Below, in pieces: positions 14,630-23,133 of a DNA stretch of 40,755 nt. The stretch covers positions 1 through 40,755 of the forward strand of contig SUYG01000002.1 in the NCBI GenBank assembly GCA_015060555.1, in the 5' to 3' direction. The notes beneath the pieces are model-generated. The model had not been told where the DNA came from and did no database searches. It saw only the letters and a list, made by a program, of their open reading frames with translations. Both the position numbers and the translations under genes were made by a program. The stretch is from Physcousia sp015060555 (GTDB lineage Bacteria; Bacteroidota; Bacteroidia; Bacteroidales; Bacteroidaceae). Positions within the stretch are counted from its first letter, which is position 1. Each line of letters begins with the position of its first letter.

Positions 14630-16546
14630 ATGATTGTCTGTATTGCGGAGAAGCCGTCTGTCGCTCGCGACATTGCCAACGTCCTCGGGGCCAAGAACGA
14701 CCGCGGCGGATTCATGGAGGGAAATGGCTATCAGGTGACCTGGACTTTCGGCCATCTGTGTGAGCTGAAAGAACCTGGGGAATATACCCCGATGTGGAAG
14801 TCGTGGAGCTTGGCACAACTGCCAATGATACCTCCGCGTTTTGGCATCAAACTCAAGGATGACAAAGGTATCGAGAAGCAGTTCTCCATCATCGAGAAGC
14901 TGATGCAGGCTGCCGATGGCATCATCAACTGCGGTGATGCCGGGCAGGAGGGTGAACTTATCCAGAGGTGGGTGATGCAGAAGGCCGGTGCCAAATGTCC
15001 AGTGCAGCGCCTGTGGATCAGCTCACTGACGGAGGAAGCCATCCGCGAGGGTTTCCAAACGCTGAAGGACCAACGTGAATACCAAAGCCTGTATGAAGCG
15101 GGCCTCTGTCGTGCCATCGGCGACTGGATGCTCGGCATGAACGCCACCCGTCTCTATACGCTTAAATACGCCCAGAACCGCCAGATCCTCAGCATCGGAC
15201 GTGTGCAGACACCCACCTTGGCGCTCATTGTCAACCGTCAGCGCGAAATAGACAACTTCAAACCTGAGACTTACTGGGTACTGACGACCAAGTATCGCGA
15301 CACGGTGTTCTCAGCTGTCATGGAGGAGGGCGACCGTGGCTTCAAGACACGGGAAGAGGGCGAGAAGGTACTGGCTGCCATCCGTGAGGTGCCGTTTACG
15401 GTTACCTCCGTAGAGAAGAAAGCTGGCAAGGAAGCTCCGCCCCGCCTCTTTGACCTCACCTCGCTGCAGGTGGAGTGCAACAAGAAGTTCGGTTACTCTG
15501 CCGAGCAGACACTCCAACTCATCCAGAGTCTCTATGAAAAGAAAGTGGCGACCTATCCGCGTGTCGATACCACCTTCTTGCCTGATGACATCTATCCCAA
15601 ATGTCCACAGATACTGGCCTCGATGACACCCTATGCAGGTTTTATACAGCCCCTGTTGGCCAGCGGCAAGCCCTTGTTGAAGAACAAGAAGAATGTCTTC
15701 GACAGCAGCAAGGTCACCGACCACCATGCCATCATCCCCACGCCCGTGCCGGTTACGAGCGTAATCCTCACCGACTTCGAGAAACGTGTCTATGACCTCA
15801 TCGCACGCCGTTTCATCGGTGTCTTTTACCCTGAATGCAAATTCGAGCAGACGACGGTGTTGGGAGAGGTGCGGTGTGAAGGCCTGAAAGCTGGTACGTT
15901 TGATGACTTTGTTCCCTTCAAAGCCACCGGAAAACGCATCGTTGATCCTGCGTGGCGCGTGCTTTGGGAAAAGAAGAAACCCGCCACGCCTGCCGAGGCT
16001 CCCGCTGCAGTCCCCGAGGGTTCTCCTGAGGGCACACCTGACAGCCAAGAAGAGGCGCTTGACGCCGAACGAACTTTGCCTGCCTTCAAGAAGGGTGAGA
16101 GTGGTCCCCATGAGCCGAACCTTGCCGAGAAGCAGACAACACCGCCAAAGCCTTACACCGAGGCGACACTCCTTCGTGCCATGGAGACGGCTGGTAAGCT
16201 GGTAGAGGATGACGAGTTGCGCGATGCACTCAAGGAAAACGGCATCGGACGGCCTTCCACCCGTGCGGCCATCATCGAGACGCTCTTCAAGAGGCAGTAC
16301 ATTCGTCGGGTGCGAAAGAGCATTGCCCCCACGTCCACGGGCATTGCCCTCATCGATATTATTCATGAGGAATTGCTGAAAAGTGCCGAACTCACCGGCA
16401 TCTGGGAGAAGAAGCTGCGTCAGATAGAACGCCATGAATATGACGCCAAGACCTTCATCGAGGAGCTCAAGAAGATGGTCTCCGAGATTGTCATGGCCGT
16501 TCTCAGCGACAACAGCAACCGACATGTCGCCGCTTCAGGGCAATAA
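14630..16546 (+). CDS. topB: DNA topoisomerase III
   Basis: The 638-residue type IA topoisomerase opens with the Toprim domain (IVCIAEKPSVARDIANVLG, GDAGQEGELIQRW). The core has RQILSIGRVQTPTLALIV and the catalytic tyrosine Y309 in ATYPRVDTTFLP, followed by DHHAIIPT. It relaxes and decatenates DNA through a transient 5'-phosphotyrosine bond. Late motifs TEATLLRAMETAGK and GIGRPSTRAAIIETL are intact. A Pro/Ala/Glu-rich stretch of about 50 residues (roughly 450-500) is inserted before them and looks like a flexible loop. No C-terminal zinc fingers are present. The gene starts 27 bases after the BNR-4 gene but is unlikely to be related in function. Length is normal for Bacteroidetes TopB paralogues. 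Confidence 0.95.
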   Translation: MIVCIAEKPSVARDIANVLGAKNDRGGFMEGNGYQVTWTFGHLCELKEPGEYTPMWKSWSLAQLPMIPPRFGIKLKDDKGIEKQFSIIEKLMQAADGIINCGDAGQEGELIQRWVMQKAGAKCPVQRLWISSLTEEAIREGFQTLKDQREYQSLYEAGLCRAIGDWMLGMNATRLYTLKYAQNRQILSIGRVQTPTLALIVNRQREIDNFKPETYWVLTTKYRDTVFSAVMEEGDRGFKTREEGEKVLAAIREVPFTVTSVEKKAGKEAPPRLFDLTSLQVECNKKFGYSAEQTLQLIQSLYEKKVATYPRVDTTFLPDDIYPKCPQILASMTPYAGFIQPLLASGKPLLKNKKNVFDSSKVTDHHAIIPTPVPVTSVILTDFEKRVYDLIARRFIGVFYPECKFEQTTVLGEVRCEGLKAGTFDDFVPFKATGKRIVDPAWRVLWEKKKPATPAEAPAAVPEGSPEGTPDSQEEALDAERTLPAFKKGESGPHEPNLAEKQTTPPKPYTEATLLRAMETAGKLVEDDELRDALKENGIGRPSTRAAIIETLFKRQYIRRVRKSIAPTSTGIALIDIIHEELLKSAELTGIWEKKLRQIERHEYDAKTFIEELKKMVSEIVMAVLSDNSNRHVAASGQ

Positions 16547-16577
16547 AAGCGTGGGCGCGTGCGTTATATAAAGAAAA

Positions 16578-16710
16578 TGAAAAATGAAAGAGTGAAAAGT
16601 GAAAAATACAGGCTACCATAGGAACGGTATAATGCGTGAGTCGTGCAATCTGCACTGCACTCACCAATATTCATTCTTTTATTTTTCACTTTTCACTCTT
16701 TCATTTTTCA
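16578..16710. repeat. 31-bp inverted repeat around the start of the PorE-like gene
   Basis: The arm TGAAAAATGAAAGAG...AATA at 16578-16608 is the exact reverse complement of 16680-16710, with a 71-base loop. The transcript could fold into a long AU-rich hairpin that encloses the likely start codon. The right arm also codes the hydrophobic core of the signal peptide. Confidence 0.9.
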
Positions 16711-18992
16711 CTTTCCTATTCTCTTCCTGCAATGCGGAAAGCAGTGTGAAGAAAGGTGATCAGTACTATGCTCTCGGCGAATACTATGATGCTGCCGCAG
16801 AGTACAAGGCAGCATACAGCAAGACACCCACCAAACAGCGTGACAAACGTGGCGAACGTGCCGTCAAGATGGCGGATTGCTATCAGCGTATCAACTACAC
16901 GGCAAAAGCCATCGGAGCCTATCAGAATGGTATCCGCTACATGGAAAAGGCAATGGCCGACCGCAAGAAAGCGGCAGACCTCGCCTTGGCAACCTCCAAG
17001 AAAACAACCAAGAAGAGCTCCAAGAAGAACGCTGACTCTCAGCCCTCCCGGGCCAATAGCAAACGCAACCGTAAAGGCAACGCCCTCCCTGAACCCACAA
17101 CAGAGGCTATGACCTCGGCATCAACCGAGGATGTATCCCCCGAGGACAGCCTTGCACAAGCCATCATCCTCTCATCTACGCTCCGTCTGGCACGCCTTCA
17201 ACAAAAGAACGGCGACTACAAGGGTGCCATTCAGAACTACGAGCGCTACATGGAGGACTGTAAGACCTTTTATGCTTTTTATCCCTCTATTTGCACACCG
17301 CAGAATGACACCCTTGCCATGAATGGTCTCGTGGGTTCGCGACAGGCGGCGATGATGAAGCAGAGACCCACCCTTCACACCGTGAAGAAAGAACCGCTGC
17401 TGAACTCGCGTCGTGCTGACTTCTCTCCGGCTCTCTTCGGCGATGACTGGGATCAGATCTACTGGTCTTCCACACGTCCGCAGGCCACTGGCGATGACCT
17501 CTCGGGAATTACGGGTACCAAGTACGCTGACATCTTTGTGTCTCGCAAGGACGACAAAGGCAAGTGGGGCTCTCCGGAGAAGGTGGAGGGCGACTTCAAT
17601 ACAGCCCTCGACGAAGGCGCTTGCTGCTTCTCGCCCGATGGCAAAACCATGTTTCTCACCTACTGTGCCGCAGACCCCGAATATCCCCGCTATGCTCAGA
17701 TATATACCTCTAGCCGCAGTGATGCCTCATGGTCCAAACCGCAATTGCTGAGGATTAGCAAGGATACGCTCTCCTGCTTCGCCCACCCCGCTGTATCGCC
17801 AGATGGCGAATGGCTGTATTTCGTGAGTGATATGCCTGGCGGTCATGGCGGTAAGGATATCTGGCGCATCGGTATCAGCGGCACGAATATCATCGGTGGC
17901 GTGGAGAATCTGGGGGCACCCGTTAACACCCCCGGCGACGAGATGTTCCCCACCTTCCGCTTCAATGGTGACCTCTATTATTCCAGCGACGGCCATCCGG
18001 GTATGGGAGGCCTTGACATCTTTATTGCAAAGCAGGACACGACCACACAGGAATGGAGCGTGAAGAATTTGGGTTACCCGATGAATTCGCCGGGTGATGA
18101 TTTTGGCATGACCTTCGAGGGCGTGCATAACCGTGGTTTCTTCAGCACCAACCGTGGCGATGCCCGTGGCTGGGATCATCTCATGAGCTTCGAGTGCCCC
18201 GAGGTGTTACAAACCATCAAAGGCTGGGTGTATGAGAAGGATGGCTATGAGCTGCCGGCCGGTCTCGTTTATATGATTGGCAATGATGGAACGAATCAGA
18301 AACTCAGCGTGCGTGGCGACGGCTCCTTCACGGCTGTCGTACAACCGCGGGTGGACTATGTGTTTCTGGGTACCTGCAAGGGCTACCTCAACCATGTGGA
18401 ACAGCTCTCTGTCGATACCTCCAGCGTCAGCCATGAGTATGTCTTGCAGTTTCCTCTCGCTCCCATTGGCGCGCCTGTGCTGGTGCGCAATGTCTTCTAT
18501 GAGTTCGATAGTGCGGCACTTACCGAAAACAGCACGGCAGCTCTCGACAGCCTTGTGACGCTCCTCAACGAGAACGCCAACGTGACCATTGAACTCAGCG
18601 CTCACTGCGACTACCGCGGCAATGACCAGTACAACGAGCGTCTCTCACAGCGACGTTCCGAGAGTGTTGTCAACTACCTCATCGCTCATGGTATCGCTGC
18701 AGACCGTCTCACGCCCAAGGGCTATGGCGAGAGCCGCCCGAAGATTGTCAAACGGCGCATCGCAGAACAGTACCCCTTCTTGCATGAGGGCGACACCCTC
18801 ACCGAGGCCTTCATCCTTAAACTTTCCGAAGAGCAGCAGGAGGCATGCAATGCCCTTAACCGTCGAACTGAATTCCGTGTGCTTCGTACCACCTACGGCC
18901 TCTTCGATATGGTGCCTTCAAAAGCGGCCCCCAAGGAAGCTACCAAGGAAGCTACCAAGGAAGCAACTAAGGAAGCAACTAAGGAAGACTGA
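16632..18992 (+). CDS. porE: PorE-like OmpA-family lipoprotein of the type IX secretion system
   Basis: From the ATG at 16632 the protein has 786 residues (a GTG at 16599 would add 11). The lipoprotein signal ends FLFSSC. Then come TPR-like helices (GDQYYALGEYYDAAAEYKAA), a Lys/Ser-rich linker, a PD40/WD40-like propeller (DFSPALFGDDWDQIYWSS, SPDGEWLYFVSDMPGGHGG, DDFGMTFEG), a carboxypeptidase-regulatory-like domain (TIKGWVYEKDGYELP) and a C-terminal OmpA domain (NVFYEFDSAALTENS, ELSAHCDYRGNDQYNERLS, RLTPKGYGESRP). This order is that of PorE, a periplasmic T9SS part that binds peptidoglycan. The tail is four and a half copies of KEAT from a 12-bp repeat (18933-18987). The other por/gld genes are not in the window, so a paralogue is possible. 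Confidence 0.8.
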   Translation: MRESCNLHCTHQYSFFYFSLFTLSFFTFLFSSCNAESSVKKGDQYYALGEYYDAAAEYKAAYSKTPTKQRDKRGERAVKMADCYQRINYTAKAIGAYQNGIRYMEKAMADRKKAADLALATSKKTTKKSSKKNADSQPSRANSKRNRKGNALPEPTTEAMTSASTEDVSPEDSLAQAIILSSTLRLARLQQKNGDYKGAIQNYERYMEDCKTFYAFYPSICTPQNDTLAMNGLVGSRQAAMMKQRPTLHTVKKEPLLNSRRADFSPALFGDDWDQIYWSSTRPQATGDDLSGITGTKYADIFVSRKDDKGKWGSPEKVEGDFNTALDEGACCFSPDGKTMFLTYCAADPEYPRYAQIYTSSRSDASWSKPQLLRISKDTLSCFAHPAVSPDGEWLYFVSDMPGGHGGKDIWRIGISGTNIIGGVENLGAPVNTPGDEMFPTFRFNGDLYYSSDGHPGMGGLDIFIAKQDTTTQEWSVKNLGYPMNSPGDDFGMTFEGVHNRGFFSTNRGDARGWDHLMSFECPEVLQTIKGWVYEKDGYELPAGLVYMIGNDGTNQKLSVRGDGSFTAVVQPRVDYVFLGTCKGYLNHVEQLSVDTSSVSHEYVLQFPLAPIGAPVLVRNVFYEFDSAALTENSTAALDSLVTLLNENANVTIELSAHCDYRGNDQYNERLSQRRSESVVNYLIAHGIAADRLTPKGYGESRPKIVKRRIAEQYPFLHEGDTLTEAFILKLSEEQQEACNALNRRTEFRVLRTTYGLFDMVPSKAAPKEATKEATKEATKEATKED
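18933..18987 (+). repeat. 12-bp tandem repeat coding the KEAT tail
   Basis: AAGGAAGCTACC and its variant AAGGAAGCAACT repeat about 4.5 times and encode KEAT units at the very C terminus. Loss or gain of units keeps the frame. Confidence 0.9.
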
Positions 18993-19066
18993 CATTAGCG
19001 CCTTTTTTTCTTCTTCCGGGGACTTGATTCATTCGTTTTATTCGTAAAATTTGCTGTATAGGAAAA

Positions 19067-19115
19067 AAAAGTAGTGTTTTTTTGCAGGCGGTTCGACAAA
19101 AAAACACTACTTTTG
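19067..19115 (+). promoter_or_regulatory. 18-bp inverted repeat covering the likely corA promoter
   Basis: AAAAGTAGTGTTTTTTTG (19067-19084) is the exact reverse complement of 19097-19114, with a 12-base loop. The right arm runs into TACTTTTG (19108-19115), a match to the -7 box. No T-run follows the stem, so it is unlikely to be a simple terminator. It could act as an operator or an antisense-type structure. Confidence 0.65.
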
Positions 19116-19143
19116 CCGCGCTTAACCATCCTATACATCACAA

Positions 19144-19179
19144 ATGGACGATTATCACCAACGTAACAACATGAATTGA
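19144..19179 (+). other. Possible 11-codon leader frame upstream of corA
   Basis: MDDYHQRNNMN lies in the 140-base leader between the promoter and corA. A second frame, MAGFLVASTLNAKR, follows at 19194-19238. No ribosome-binding signal separates either from chance. Confidence 0.2.
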
Positions 19180-19257
19180 GGACCGAGGGTCGCATGGCGG
19201 GCTTCTTGGTAGCCTCAACGTTAAACGCGAAACGTTAAACGAAAAACAATTACGCCC

Positions 19258-20184
19258 ATGCGAACCTACTGGAACACAAATCATGGTCTGCACACGTTGG
19301 ACCAATGGCAGCCTAACTGCTGGGTACAAGTCACCTGTCCCACTGCCGATGACGCACAGTTCTTACAGCAAAAGCTCGGGATTCCCGATTACTTCCTCGA
19401 CGACATTGCCGATACGGAAGAGCGCGCACGTTATGACTATGATGACGGCTGGATCCTCATCATCCTGCGTATTCCTTTTGTCAAGGAGGTGAAGTCTCGA
19501 ACACCTTTCACCACCATTCCTTTGGGTATCATCCTCAAGGGCGAGGTGTGCATCACGGTGTGCTACTTCGAGACGAACCTGATGATAGATTTTGTCACCT
19601 ACCAGCAGAAACGGGGTGTCGGCTTCACGGACTCCGTAGATATGGTATTCCGTCTCTTCCTCTCCACCGCCGTGTGGTTCCTGAAACGGCTGAAGCAGAT
19701 CAACGCCCGCATAGAGGGCGCCAAGCTGCACCTCGACCGCAAGGTGGATAATGCCGACCTCATTGCACTCTCGCGTCTGCAGGACTCGCTGACATACTTC
19801 GCCACTTCTATCCGTGGCAATGAGACCTTGCTCTCGAAACTGAAGTTTAAGCTGCCTGTTGATGAACTGGATGCTGACCTCATTGAGGATGTCAGCATCG
19901 AGATGAACCAGGCTCGCGAGACCACGGGCATCTACTCTAACATCTTGGAATCCACCATGGACACCTATGCCAACATCATCAACAACAACATGTCCACGGT
20001 GATGAAGACACTGACCATCATCTCTATGTTCCTCATGGTGCCTACCTTGGTGGCCAGCCTCTTCGGCATGAACTTGCGCAATGGTATGGAGGCCAGCCCG
20101 GTAGGATTCATCCTCGCTATCATCCTTTCCATAGCACTAACTGCCCTCTTCTGGTGGTATGCCAAGCGGAAAGCATGGCTGTAA
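19258..20184 (+). CDS. corA: CorA-family divalent metal transporter
   Basis: The 308-residue protein has the CorA plan: a soluble alpha/beta N-terminal domain (about 1-150; DDIADTEERARYDYDDGWILIILR), a long helical stalk, and two C-terminal transmembrane helices with the signature GMN at residues 270-272 (SLFGMNLRNG). The loop after the first helix is the usual selectivity site for hydrated magnesium. It ends with a positively charged tail (WYAKRKAWL), as expected for a cytoplasmic C terminus. Homopentameric CorA channels import magnesium, sometimes cobalt or nickel. The gene has an unusually long leader with an inverted repeat at its promoter and a duplicated AACGTTAAACG-like word just before the start. 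Confidence 0.93.
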   Translation: MRTYWNTNHGLHTLDQWQPNCWVQVTCPTADDAQFLQQKLGIPDYFLDDIADTEERARYDYDDGWILIILRIPFVKEVKSRTPFTTIPLGIILKGEVCITVCYFETNLMIDFVTYQQKRGVGFTDSVDMVFRLFLSTAVWFLKRLKQINARIEGAKLHLDRKVDNADLIALSRLQDSLTYFATSIRGNETLLSKLKFKLPVDELDADLIEDVSIEMNQARETTGIYSNILESTMDTYANIINNNMSTVMKTLTIISMFLMVPTLVASLFGMNLRNGMEASPVGFILAIILSIALTALFWWYAKRKAWL

Positions 20185-20287
20185 ACTCATTTTTTCGCTA
20201 ATTTATTAGGCCATACCGATATTTTTCACTTTCTTTGCAAGCCTTTTCGGCATTAATAAACCCTTTAGCTACTAAATCGTAAGCACA

Positions 20288-22207
20288 ATGACTGAAACCA
20301 ACGAACTGCAGCCGACCCCCGAAGTGGAAGCCGCAGAAGTACAAGCAACGCAGGCGCCCGTCACAGAACAGGACGAGACGCAGGCTGTAGAACAACAGGC
20401 AACAGAACCCTCCGAGGAAGCCCGTCCCACCTACGAAACCAAAGAACAGGTGGTAGAACGTCTCCGCGAGATTCAAGCTGAGAACAACGGCGGCGATAGG
20501 AGTGAACTGGATTTGCTCAAGCAAGCATTCTATAAACTGCACAAAGCCGCTCAGATAGCGGCGCGCAACGCCTTCATAGAGCAGGGCGGAGCACCCGAGG
20601 ACTGGCGTGCTGAGGTCGATGGCGCCGAAGAGAACTTCAAGGCCATCATGGCATCTATACGCCAGCGTCGTGCACAGATGGCAGAAGAGGCAGAGAAGCA
20701 GAAAGCCGAGAACCTCGACCGTAAGCTGGCCATCATCGAGCGCATCAAGGAACTGGCAACATCTCCTGAAGAGGCCAACGCTCACTTCGATGAGTTCAAA
20801 CAACTACAGACAGCATGGAAGGAAACAGGGGCCGTACCCGCAGAGCGTGCTACGGAGGTCTGGAAGAACTACCAGCTTTATGTCGAGCAGTTCTACGATC
20901 TGCTGAAGCTCAATAGCGAGGCCCGTGAATATGATTTCAAGAAAAACCTCACCGCCAAGGAGCGCCTCATCGAATTGGCCGAGAAACTGGTGGATGAGGA
21001 GGACATCATAGCTGCCTTTAACAAACTGCAGGCACTGCACGCTGAATATAAGGAGATAGGCCCTGTGGCCAAGGAACTGCGTGAGGACGTCTGGAACCGT
21101 TTCAAGGCTGCCAGCACCGTCATCAACAAGCGTCATCAAGAACATTTCGAAGCCATCAAGGCGCGAGAGGATGAGAACCTGCAGGCCAAGACGGCCCTCT
21201 GTGAGAAGGTGGAGAGCATCCAAACCGCAGAGATTACCACCTTTGCGGCATGGGAGGAGAAGACCAAGGAAGTCATCGAACTTCAGGCTGAGTGGAAGAC
21301 TATAGGCTACGCCGGCCACAAGCAGAACAGCACCATCTTCGACCGCTTCCGCAGTGCCTGCGATGCATTCTTCTCTGCCAAGGCTGAGTACTATCGTACC
21401 ATTAAGGACGAGCAGAATGGGAACCTCGAAACCAAACGTGCCCTCGTGGAAGAGGCTGAGGCTTTGAAGGATAGCACTGAATGGCGCAAGACCACCAACA
21501 GGCTCATCGATCTCCAGAAGAAATGGAAGGAAGTAGGACCTATTCCACGCAAATACAGCGAGCAGCTGTGGAAGCGTTTCACCGAGGCCTGTGATCATTT
21601 CTTCGAGGCTAAGACAGCCGCTGGTGCCGACCAACGTGCTGAGGAGACTGCTAATATGGAAGCCAAGCAAGGCATCATAGAGCAGCTCCGAGAGCTGGCT
21701 GCTGACGCGACTCAGGCTACCATTGAGAAAGTCAAGGAACTCCAGGCGCGGTGGAACGAGATAGGTCATGTTCCATTCCGCGACAAAGACCGTCTTTATA
21801 AGGAATACCGCGCCGTGGCCGACGAACTCTACAAACAGTTTGGAGCCAGCCAGACACGCCGTCGCCTCGAAGGCTTCCAGAAGAGCGTGCGTCAGGCTGT
21901 AGCCAAGGGTGAGAGTACGCTCAGTCGGGAGCGCGAACGCCTCCTGCGTATCTTCGAGGCTCGCAAGACGGAGTTGCAGACGTATGAAAACAACCTCAAC
22001 TTCCTCAACGCCACCAGCAAGAGTGGTAACAGTCTCGTGGCAGAGATGAACCATAAGGTGGAGAAACTTCGCGAGGAAGTGGAACTCCTGAGCCAGAAGA
22101 TTAAGGCTGTTGAGGCTGAGATGCGTGCCCCTAAAGCCGCTCCTGAAGCTCCAGCTGCTGCTCCTGAAGCTGCTCCTGCTGACGAAGCCGTTTCCGCTGA
22201 CAACTAA
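20288..22207 (+). CDS. DUF349 repeat protein
   Basis: The 639-residue, highly charged, helical protein has five DUF349 repeats, seen from their W-K/N-x-I/V-G-P signatures near residues 180 (WKETGAVP), 257 (EYKEIGPV), 335 (WKTIGYAG), 412 (WKEVGPIP) and 488 (RWNEIGHVP). The N terminus is acidic and Gln/Glu-rich, and the C terminus ends in an Ala/Pro/Glu tail (APEAPAAAPEAAPADEA). It has no signal peptide and is probably cytoplasmic. DUF349 proteins are conserved across Bacteroidetes; their function is not settled. It stands between corA and cysQ on the same strand with gaps of 103 and 42 bases and may be transcribed separately from corA. Confidence 0.93.
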   Translation: MTETNELQPTPEVEAAEVQATQAPVTEQDETQAVEQQATEPSEEARPTYETKEQVVERLREIQAENNGGDRSELDLLKQAFYKLHKAAQIAARNAFIEQGGAPEDWRAEVDGAEENFKAIMASIRQRRAQMAEEAEKQKAENLDRKLAIIERIKELATSPEEANAHFDEFKQLQTAWKETGAVPAERATEVWKNYQLYVEQFYDLLKLNSEAREYDFKKNLTAKERLIELAEKLVDEEDIIAAFNKLQALHAEYKEIGPVAKELREDVWNRFKAASTVINKRHQEHFEAIKAREDENLQAKTALCEKVESIQTAEITTFAAWEEKTKEVIELQAEWKTIGYAGHKQNSTIFDRFRSACDAFFSAKAEYYRTIKDEQNGNLETKRALVEEAEALKDSTEWRKTTNRLIDLQKKWKEVGPIPRKYSEQLWKRFTEACDHFFEAKTAAGADQRAEETANMEAKQGIIEQLRELAADATQATIEKVKELQARWNEIGHVPFRDKDRLYKEYRAVADELYKQFGASQTRRRLEGFQKSVRQAVAKGESTLSRERERLLRIFEARKTELQTYENNLNFLNATSKSGNSLVAEMNHKVEKLREEVELLSQKIKAVEAEMRAPKAAPEAPAAAPEAAPADEAVSADN

Positions 22208-22215
22208 TTACTGTT

Positions 22216-22235
22216 CCCGAGGGCGCTCCCTCGGG
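22216..22235. other. GC-rich palindrome between the DUF349 gene and cysQ
   Basis: CCCGAGGG-CGCT-CCCTCGGG is a perfect 8-bp stem with a 4-base loop. It lacks a following T-run. The words TTACTGTTCCCGAGGG recur at 38058-38073, so it is more likely a dispersed repeat element than a dedicated terminator. Confidence 0.6.
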
Positions 22236-22249
22236 CAATCCACTCCACC

Positions 22250-23125
22250 ATGATGCAAACATTATTGGATATCGCCATTCGCGCCTCGCTCGCTGCGGGG
22301 CGCGATATTTTATCTATATATGAAGACCCTGCTGCCGACTTCGGCATAGAGCTCAAAGCGGATAACTCACCCCTGACACGTGCCGATAAAGCTGCCCACC
22401 AGCGTATCATGACGTTCTTGGAGCCCACAGGGATTCCCGTGCTCAGTGAGGAAGGTGCGCATCTGCCTTATGAGGAGCGCCGTCATTGGTCGCGGCTTTG
22501 GATTGTTGACCCCCTGGATGGTACCAAGGAATTCATCAAGCGCAATGGTGAGTTCACCGTTAACATCGCCCTCGTGGAGAACGGAACGCCTGTGATGGGT
22601 GTTATCTACAGACCCACCCCCATCCCCTCCCATAAGGGAAGGGATGGGGGTGGCGCATTGTATTTCGGCCAGACACGCCCACTATCGGAAAATGACAAAG
22701 TTGGTGCATGGCGAACATCCATAGACGCCGGTACCCCTATAGATGACACATCCTCTCTACACACAGCCCTCGAGCGTAGCGAGGCCCTCACCCTCAAGGG
22801 GGATCGGGGAAAGGGTCGTTCACCCTTCACTGTTGTCGCCTCTCGCAGCCATCTCTCGCCAGAAACGGCCGATTTCATCGGGAAGTTGCGATGCCAGCAT
22901 CCCGACCTGGAACTCATCTCCTCAGGCAGCAGCCTGAAAATTTGCCTTGTTGCCGAGGGAAAGGCGGATGTCTATCCTCGCCACGCTCCTACGATGGAGT
23001 GGGACACTGCAGCGGGTCATGCTATCGCACTGGCCGCAGGCCGCGAGATGGTGGATGCCCTTACAGGGCAACCTCTCACCTACAACAAGCCCGACTTGCA
23101 CAACCCCTGGTTTATTGTTCGCTGA
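22250..23125 (+). CDS. cysQ: 3'(2'),5'-bisphosphate nucleotidase
   Basis: The 291-residue protein belongs to the inositol-monophosphatase-like phosphatases. Metal-site motifs are intact: PVLSEEG (residues about 64-70), WIVDPLDGTKEF (about 84-96) and the late WDTAAGHAIALAAG. CysQ removes the 3'-phosphate from PAP left by sulfate assimilation and other sulfotransfers. Compared with the usual 250-270 residues it carries two repeat-coded inserts. PIPSHKGRDGGG (22618-22655) comes from a C-rich palindrome, and LTLKGDRGKGRSPF (22785-22830) from a related one. Both fall between core elements and look like tolerated loop insertions. The next residue after ATG is also Met, so the start could be three bases later. 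It converges with the efflux operon, with eight bases between stop codons. Confidence 0.93.
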   Translation: MMQTLLDIAIRASLAAGRDILSIYEDPAADFGIELKADNSPLTRADKAAHQRIMTFLEPTGIPVLSEEGAHLPYEERRHWSRLWIVDPLDGTKEFIKRNGEFTVNIALVENGTPVMGVIYRPTPIPSHKGRDGGGALYFGQTRPLSENDKVGAWRTSIDAGTPIDDTSSLHTALERSEALTLKGDRGKGRSPFTVVASRSHLSPETADFIGKLRCQHPDLELISSGSSLKICLVAEGKADVYPRHAPTMEWDTAAGHAIALAAGREMVDALTGQPLTYNKPDLHNPWFIVR

Positions 23126-23133
23126 AGGCAGTC

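Noticed and set aside
19067..19114. Rho-independent terminator of the PorE-like gene
   Set aside because: The stem is AT-rich, not followed by a T-run, and its right arm overlaps a promoter box.
22216..22235. Terminator after the DUF349 gene
   Set aside because: The stem is strong but has no T-run on either strand, and part of the sequence recurs near 38060, so a dispersed repeat is more likely.
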